From positions 75,127,298 through 75,191,297 of the forward strand of contig NC_063167.1 in the NCBI RefSeq assembly GCF_023159225.1: a stretch of DNA of 64,000 bases. The letters are read 5' to 3'. The stretch is from Perognathus longimembris pacificus. Its lineage: Eukaryota > Chordata > Mammalia > Rodentia > Heteromyidae. The position numbers were made by a program, and so were the translations under genes. Below the pieces are notes generated by a model, which saw nothing but the letters and a program-made list of their open reading frames with translations, ran no database searches and had not been told where the DNA came from. Of the stretch, positions 57,976 to 64,000 are shown one piece after another (the stretch's first letter is position 1; every line of letters begins with the position of its first letter).

Positions 57976-58680
57976 GTCCCACCTCCAGGGAAAGGCAAAG
58001 ACATAGAGCAGCACAAGTGGTGTTCTGTGAGACTAGGCCCTGTCTAGCACATAGCCCTATCACAGGCTCATGGGGACAAATCTCTGTGTCAATTATGTTT
58101 CCAAACTCAGCTCAAACTAAGAAGTGCAAGCCTTACTTCCTTTGTCCAACAGGGACCAAAGCCCTTGGAGACCCCCTCAATTTTGACACAAATCTTCTGG
58201 TCAGTTTTACACAACTCAGTTTTCTAGGACACATTTATTCACTGCCAACATTCAGGGGGGTTACACTTGTCAGATAAATTCTAGGTTGTTTTACAAGGCA
58301 GAACTACAGGTTAGGAGTGGAGGTGAATTGCTACACAGTCAAAGAAAGAATTTCCTGAGTCAGAGATTTTTCTTTTCCTTTTTCTTTTAACTTAAGCAAA
58401 GACTGGGGACTCAGTCAACAGGATATTAGAAAGATGATTTGTCTGTTAGGCTGAGATGGCCCAGATAATCTCTAAAAATTCCTTAAATGCCAACATACCA
58501 CTAGAACTCTACTGAATAACCTTATGAATACAAAAATCTTCCAGATGTAACTTCTCCTGAAACATTACTGGAAGATAATGTTGTCAAGTGAGTAAAAATT
58601 CAGATGTAACAAAGAAAGAGGCAACCTAAAACATGCCAAACATTAAGCAGTAACTATAAGAGAACAAATAGTGAGGGTCT
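57976..58680. other. Unassigned intronic sequence
   Basis: About 700 bases without a named feature. Confidence 0.5.
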
Positions 58681-58682
58681 AA

Positions 58683-58885
58683 TAAGTGCCAGGTAGGGCT
58701 TTCAGCAATTAATGCACAGTATTATCTCATTAAATCTTCAAGCCAATGCAGTGAGATGGGCACTGCTGTTATCTCACTTTACAGAGGTGAACTGAAACAG
58801 GGCTGGGATGTGTCCATAAGCATCTTGCTCTCAAATCAGGGTTCCAGTACTATGCTCCACTAAGCACTGTCCTCTTACATTGAGT
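58683..58885 (+). repeat. MIR, near full length
   Basis: taagtgccaggtagggcttt, tattatctcattaaatcttc, ctcactttacagaggtgaac and gggttccagtactatgctcc reproduce MIR from 5' end to 3' end. Confidence 0.78.
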
Positions 58886-58915
58886 TACTTAAGTGTCACT
58901 TTAAAAAAATATCCT

Positions 58916-59160
58916 AAGTTGGGTGCTGGTGGCTCATGTCTATAATCCTAGCTACTCAGGAGGCTGAGATCTGAGGATCACAGACTGAAACCAATCCAGG
59001 TAGAAAAGTCCATGGGAATCTTTTCTCCAGTAAACTACTCAGAAAAAGCTGGAAATGGTGCTGTGGCTCAAGTGGTAGAGTGCTAACTTCAAGGAAAATA
59101 AGCTCAGAGATAATGCCCAGGCCCAGAATTCAAGCCCCAAGACCAGCAAAAATAAATAAG
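58916..59160 (+). repeat. Composite B1-head/tRNA-like-tail SINE
   Basis: gttgggtgctggtggctcat head to agcaaaaataaataag tail, complete. Confidence 0.82.
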
Positions 59161-59235
59161 TAAAAATCCTACATTTGACTTACATAACTATAACCGCTCT
59201 GTACATCACCTTTATAATAATGATTTAAAAATACA
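59161..59235 (+). repeat. L1 3' terminal fragment
   Basis: tataaccgctctgtacatca, then cctttataataatg, the conserved L1 ending without its UTR. Confidence 0.45.
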
Positions 59236-59660
59236 TCTTAAAGCATGAAGATATAAGATAATCACCCATTATAGATACAATAAGACTTCCTAAACTTACT
59301 TTGCTATCTTTTACTAAATTGTGAAAGCTCTCAGAAAAGCTAAAATCCATTTCCAAACCAAAGACTCAAGTGGTAGCTTAAATCCTGCAAGAATCAGGCT
59401 CAAAAATCACTTATTACATTTTCCTCTGACAGGATAACAAACCCATGCCACATCAGATATTTATATATTTATATATTCTGCTAAATATCAGAGATGCCCA
59501 AATGGTGATTATGACAGAGCTAGCCCTCAGCTGTGGTGGTTTCCATTATAAAACTTGCTTTATGGGAATCCTGGATTGTTTTAAAACTGACTTGGAGTAA
59601 TGCTTAATAAGACAAAAGACCTTGGCTCCCTCCCTTTGTTTCTTCATTTAAAAAACTAAG
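59236..59660. other. Unassigned intronic sequence
   Basis: AT-rich; no feature. Confidence 0.5.
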
Positions 59661-59662
59661 CT

Positions 59663-59745
59663 ATTAGTATGGGGACTAGTTTAGTGGTAGAGGATAGGCC
59701 TAAAATGTGAGGCCTTGGGTTCCACTTCCAGCACTGAAAAAGGAA
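59663..59745 (+). repeat. Monomeric ID-like SINE
   Basis: tggggactagtttagtggta (box A), ggttccacttc (box B region) and an A-rich tail. No right monomer is attached, so this may represent the simpler ancestral form. Confidence 0.65.
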
Positions 59746-59997
59746 AAGGAACTTTTTTCCACTTAAACTAAAAGAGAAAAATGTTAGTCCAAATGTAGGA
59801 TTCTTAATACATCAAAGTTGGCATTAAAAAAAAATCTGTGCCAATAAATATTAATGACTTCTAAGGTATCTTAGTTATCAATTGTTAAAAAAATACCAAA
59901 ATAGCTAACTTCATAAAGATGAAATATAAGTATATTACGGCTATACAGGCTGAGTTTGCTTCAATATAGATGTCAGTGCTATGTTAAAAACCCATTA

Positions 59998-60185
59998 ACT
60001 GTTGGATTACACCTGTAATGCTAGCTACTAAGGAGGCTGAGATCTGAGGATCAAAGTTTAAAGCCAACCTGGTTGGGAGAGTCCATAAGACTCTAATCTC
60101 CAATTATTCAGCAAAAAGCCAGAACTAGAAGTGTGGGTCAATTGATAGAGCTCTAGCCTTAAGCAAAAAAAAATTTTGGTGAGAG
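59998..60185 (+). repeat. Composite SINE, tail truncated
   Basis: ctgttggattacacctgtaa head and gtgtgggtcaattgatagag; it ends in A/T after ccttaagcaaaa, losing the last block. Confidence 0.74.
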
Positions 60186-60209
60186 CTTAAAGCTCCCAGT
60201 AGGAGCAAC

Positions 60210-60305
60210 AAAAAAAGAAAAAGCCATTAATCCAGTTGAGGATCCCAAGTTCAAGGCTAACCTGGGCAACCTATTAAGACCTCACCTCAAAACCAAAATG
60301 AAAGA
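60210..60305 (+). repeat. B1 fragment
   Basis: caagttcaaggctaacctgg and gacctcacctcaaaacc. Confidence 0.45.
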
Positions 60306-60940
60306 TTCCAATTAACAATTTAGAATGACTTATGAGAAAAAGAATTATGCAAAACTTATATTTGCATGTAATTAGTTCATACACACACAATGTAGCAAAA
60401 ATTCTAGAGATCATATATATATATATATGTTGACAAAAAAGCAATATTCTCAAAATCTCTTGTTTGTTAATAGCAAAGATCCAATAATAACCTGTCTATT
60501 TTTATAAGGAAACGGTGAAGGAAACCATTTTACAGGCCCCTAGAGGGTCAGAACAAGGGCCTGGAATCCTACCTCTAAAATATAATTGTAGCACACCCTT
60601 TTCACCTCTAACCTTGCACATACCACACTTGGAAGATTGCTACATTTTTTCCATAACACCCAATTACTGTCTTAGGACAACATTTTCAGCTATGGAGTCC
60701 CAAAGTGGGGGATGAGGGGCGTCCTATGAGCCAATTCCATCTATCTGCCATTTGAGTAACCTGACACACAGAGTCTGAGTAATCCCCCCACCCCCAGCAA
60801 AGGCATCTTTAGGGAATCCCTCATTTTATCTCCATTGGGATCAGAAGAAAGCATTTCTACTGCTAAGGTCTTTTGTATTAGTGAGAAAGCAAAACTTTTT
60901 GGTCTTAAGACCCTCTTTGGCTTTAAAATTACTAAGAATG
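60306..60940. other. Unassigned intronic sequence
   Basis: A short AT run lies at 60414-60428; the rest is plain. Confidence 0.5.
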
Positions 60941-60942
60941 CC

Positions 60943-61140
60943 AGGCAGAATGGTTTGTGCCTATAATCTCAGCTCAGTTGCTCAGTTATGTGGGGGGCAG
61001 AGGTAGGAGAATCATGGTCTAGGCTGGCCCTAAGCAAAAGTATGAGAACCTGTCTAAAAACTGAGGAAATGGGTCAAATAGTAGAATACCTGCCTAGGAG
61101 CACAAGGCCTTGAGTTCAAACCCCAGTATCACCAGTAAAT
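60943..61140 (+). repeat. Old B1-ID composite SINE
   Basis: A B1 head (gccaggcagaatggtttgtg) joins a plain ID-like tail (agtagaatacctgcctagga, ttgagttcaaaccccagtat) with no agctcagggacag block. Compare with the younger composites. Confidence 0.65.
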
Positions 61141-61171
61141 GGAGACAGACAGAGCAAGCAAGCAAGAAAAA

Positions 61172-61295
61172 AAAGGCTGGCTGGGCATAGTGCTGCATTA
61201 TGGTAATACCAGCTCCTCAAGAGACTGACATTACTAGATTTCAATACTTCAATGCTCCCCTGAGCAACATAGCAAGGTCTGTCAAAAAAAGAAAT
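61172..61295 (+). repeat. B1-like SINE
   Basis: ggctgggcatagtgctgcat to gcaaggtctgtcaaaaaaag. Confidence 0.6.
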
Positions 61296-61988
61296 TAATC
61301 ACCACTCCAAAGGTATTTATTTATGTTTTATGTATCAATAGAGATTAAAGTCTGAAGTATTTATTAATCCATTCAAAATTATCAACAAAAAACCTCATTG
61401 CATTATAACATAAACACTGTGGTATCTCTCATGAAAAATAACTATTTTCTGAAACACAGCATAATTTACTGAGAAGAACAATGCTGCTTTACATCTTTGC
61501 AAATCTCTTTAATGTCTGGCTTAACAAAAAACAGCTGGGTTTTCAGGTCCACTTCTGTATTCAATTTGTTATGAGACATTGTTCTGGTTGAAGGACACCA
61601 AGAAATTTGGCCTCACACAGACACTGTTGTCCCTAGGTATCTTCTAGAGCTTGATTCCAGGACCTCTCAGATGCCAAAATCTGTGGGTGCCCAAGCCCCT
61701 TATATAGAACCTATGGACATCCTCTCAGATACTTTAAATTGTCTCTTTATTACTTATAATGTCTAACACAATGCAACCACTATGTAAACACTTGTTCTAC
61801 TGTATTGTCTAAGGAGTATAAGAAGGAAAAAGTCTGTACATGTTCAGCAAAAAATGCAATTCTTTGAGCATTTTAGGTATCAGATATGAAGTCTCAGAAA
61901 TGATAGATATGGAGAGCTATAAGCAATTGGAGAGAATAAATCTTAATAGTCTATTCATATATCTGCAGCCATTTTCTCTTTACTTTTT
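61296..61988. other. Unassigned intronic sequence
   Basis: No supported feature. Confidence 0.5.
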
Positions 61989-61989
61989 T

Positions 61990-62228
61990 TTTTACTGTTG
62001 CTATTGTTGTTTATAGGGCTTGAACTCAGGGCCCAGGCACCTGTCCCTCAGCTTTTTTGCTCAAGGCTTGTGCGCTACTACTTGAAGTCACAGTGCCACT
62101 TCCAGTTTTTAGGTGATTAATTGAAGATAAGATTCTCATGGATTTTCCTGTTGGGGATGGCTTTGCAATTTTCAGATCTCATCCTCCAGAGAAGCTAGAT
62201 TACAGGCATGAACCCCCAGCACCTGGCT
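61990..62228 (-). repeat. Composite B1-head/tRNA-like-tail SINE
   Basis: atagggcttgaactcagggc through acaggcatgaacccccagca; the B1 half has several small deletions. Confidence 0.78.
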
Positions 62229-62239
62229 ATTTCCTCTTT

Positions 62240-62440
62240 AATATCATGCTTCAACAGCAGTGGTACTCACTAAACACTACAGTGAAAATTAACTATAGAA
62301 CTTGTGGGTGGGGATGTGAGGGAAAAGTTGGGAGAAAGCGAAGGAAAGAATGACATTGTCCAAAAAGAAATGTACTTATTACCTGACTTATGAAGCTGTA
62401 ACCCCTTTGTTCATCACCTTATAATAACAGTAATAAAGTC
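62240..62440 (+). repeat. L1 3' end fragment
   Basis: ttgtccaaaaagaaatgtac, ttattacctgacttatgaag and gttcatcaccttataataac; same type as 39465-39592. Confidence 0.6.
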
Positions 62441-62445
62441 ATATT

Positions 62446-63108
62446 AAAAATATATGCTATGCCTCCATTCAACAAAGTTATTTCTTCAAGTTTGCTAAAG
62501 TTTCTTCAAGCATCTAAATAAACTGTCCACAGCCTAGTATATTTAAAATTCTTTACTTTCTCTCACTACACTTAGTAATTTCATTTTTAATGGTAATTTA
62601 AAATAAAGAGAGACTTCTGGAAGAATAGTATTCTAACCAAATGACCAAAGTTGCTCTCACTGGTCATAATCCTACCCAATGTAATATGCTCTGGATTTCA
62701 TGCCTGACTGAGGGTATGCTACCTCTGTGGCATCCTTGTCAATGATGCAAAACTTAAAGGTTAGCCATGAGACAACATCAGACAAACCCTGCTGGAAGAC
62801 CTTCTCTGGTTCTTTTCCAAAGTACCAAGGTCACTGAAAGACCAAAGAACACATTACTGAAGAGAAGAACCACCTAAGGAGATGTAAAAACTAAAGATCC
62901 TAGACCTGGAGCAGAGAAAGAACATTAGGAAAGCTAGAGACTCCAAATACATTCAATCTTTTAGTTTGTAATACTGTACCAAGATTAATTTCTCAGTTTT
63001 GATCATTTTTCTCCATGGCTATAATGTAACATAAGGCAAACTTGAGTGACAGAGAAAAGAATGCTTGTTCATGGAATAAGCTATAGATAAATTAATGTTT
63101 TTCAAAAA
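62446..63108. other. Unassigned intronic sequence
   Basis: No supported feature. Confidence 0.5.
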
Positions 63109-63118
63109 ACAATTGCTC

Positions 63119-63792
63119 CAATTCACAATAGCCAAAATATGGAAACAACCCAGATGCCCCTCCACAGACGAATGGATCAAAAAAATATGGTACTTATACA
63201 GAATGGAATACTACATAGCGATTAGGAATGGTGAAATATTGTTATTCGCAGGGAAATGGTCAGAACTCGAACAAATAATGTTGAGCACGACAAGCCTAGA
63301 ACACAGAAAACAAAGGGGCATGATCTCCCTGATATATGACTGTTAACAAAGGGAGACGAAGAGACAGTAGAGACCAAGTCTGTGAATACTGTATATGTTC
63401 TTTTTTTTTTTTTTTTTTGGCCAGTCCTGGGCCTTGGACTCAGGGCCTGAGCACTGTCCCTGGCTTCCTTTTGCTCAAGGCTAGCACTCTGCCACTTGAG
63501 CCACAGCGCCACTTCTGGCCATTTTCTGTATATGTGGTGCTGGGGAATCGAACCCAGGGCCTCATGTATACGAGGCAAGCTCTCTTGCCACTAGGCCATA
63601 TCCCCAGCCCTGTATATGTTCTTGATACATTGTATATTGTATATATGTCTACCTGACCTAGAGAAGGGATAGAAAAACAGGACATAAGATATCACAAGAA
63701 ATGTACACACTGCCCTACTATGTAACTGTACCCTTTTTGCACAACACCTTGTAAAAAAAATTGTGTTCAATTAATAAACAAATAAAAAAAGT
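63119..63792 (+). mobile_element. 5'-truncated L1 carrying a SINE
   Basis: Bases 63119-63346 encode an ORF2 C-terminal end (QFTIAKIWKQPRCPSTDEWI, ending SLIYDC then stop). The 3' UTR continues to aataaacaaataaaaaa. A short possible duplication, caattgctc, lies at 63110-63118 and 63793-63801. It cannot encode an active enzyme. Confidence 0.82.
63403..63610 (-). mobile_element. IDL-Geo-type SINE nested in the L1 3' UTR
   Basis: Full-length, opposite to its host L1, with the 13-bp duplication tgtatatgttctt at 63390-63402 and 63611-63623. It is therefore younger than that L1. Confidence 0.9.
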
Positions 63793-63801
63793 CAATTGCT
63801 C

Positions 63802-64000
63802 TATCTTATACCCTCAGAATGTCAAATTTTTCCCCATACATGATTTTATGTCATCATGCAGTAGTCACCAGTAAAATAATAACTTATTGTGTTACACAAA
63901 TAAAACAAACAAAACATTTCATTATACAATATCAAAAACCCATCTGTGAGTAGGATCACCACTGAGCTCATCAGAAAAGCATTTCACTAACAGACAAACT
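63802..64000. other. Unassigned intronic sequence to window end
   Basis: AT-rich; nothing recognised. Confidence 0.5.

Larger units (their letters stand above)
28997..64000 (-). other. TGFBR3: TGFBR3 intron upstream of the exon (partial)
   Basis: Inferred intron between the signal-peptide exon and the exon at 28812-28996, transcribed from high to low coordinates. By eye I found no signal-peptide exon (expected about 60 coding bases ending in a phase-1 donor), so the intron is at least 35 kb. This is in keeping with the very large early introns known for this gene. Confidence 0.75.

Noticed and set aside
3260..63610. tRNA genes suggested by box A/box B motifs
   Set aside because: The motifs lie in ID-like SINE monomers that lack an intact cloverleaf and carry A tails and target duplications.
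29013..64000. Signal-peptide exon of TGFBR3
   Set aside because: I searched by eye for the reverse complement of a short hydrophobic, ATG-initiated segment ending at a phase-1 GT donor and found no convincing match; it is likely beyond the right edge.
1..64000. An undescribed multi-gene system
   Set aside because: Only one exon of a known gene and repeats are supported; no clustered novel genes are present.

Overview
This window reads as nuclear genomic DNA of a rodent. It is dominated by rodent-type SINEs, L1 fragments, long simple repeats and single-copy intronic sequence, with no long open reading frame, no operon-like packing and no bacterial signals. Two abundant SINE types point to the source. 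One is a dimer of about 205 bp: a left monomer like the tRNA-Ala-derived ID element joined to a second tRNA-like right monomer, which fits the published description of the geomyoid IDL-Geo SINE. The other is a B1 (7SL-derived) head joined to the same kind of right monomer. A kangaroo rat, pocket mouse or pocket gopher (Geomyoidea) is therefore the best inference; rodent is near certain, geomyoid is likely but was not checked by any search.

The one protein-coding feature I can support is a 185-base exon on the minus strand at 28812-28996. It encodes 61 complete codons closely resembling the start of mature betaglycan, the type III TGF-beta receptor (TGFBR3). It has a CAG acceptor and a GAG|gtaggt donor. 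The rest of the window is then the two introns on either side: roughly 35 kb upstream in transcript direction (28997-64000) and 28.8 kb downstream (1-28811). I found neither the signal-peptide exon nor the following exon, so both probably lie outside the window.

Layout. 1-9 kb: a MaLR-like LTR, a MIR, and two nested L1 loci (4437-5472 and 7201-8326) around a 440-bp purine tract. 9-17 kb: several SINEs, MIR, older repeats and a large plain block at 14.0-16.4 kb. 17-24 kb: MER20 and old L1, then plain sequence with a second purine tract at 21.3 kb. 24-28.7 kb: an old minus-strand L1 broken up by SINEs, then the third purine tract 0.75 kb downstream of the exon. 29-39 kb: a MaLR split by a SINE, a GGA-triplet tract, an inverted SINE pair, a repeat-free block that may be a conserved element, a duplicated CA microsatellite and an L1 tail holding a perfect 24-bp palindrome. 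39-50 kb: clustered SINEs, an alternating purine-pyrimidine stretch, and a short L1 with a 38-bp target duplication. 50-64 kb: old L1, MaLR, MIR, many SINEs, and an L1 carrying a SINE.

Nothing here looks like an undescribed multi-gene system. What deserves a second look is repeat architecture: exchange of SINE monomers, nested insertions with clear target duplications, inverted SINEs around the exon, and one-sided purine tracts that would give the pre-mRNA long pyrimidine stretches. Repeat family names and boundaries are from recognition by eye; boundaries without target-site duplications are approximate to 10-30 bases.
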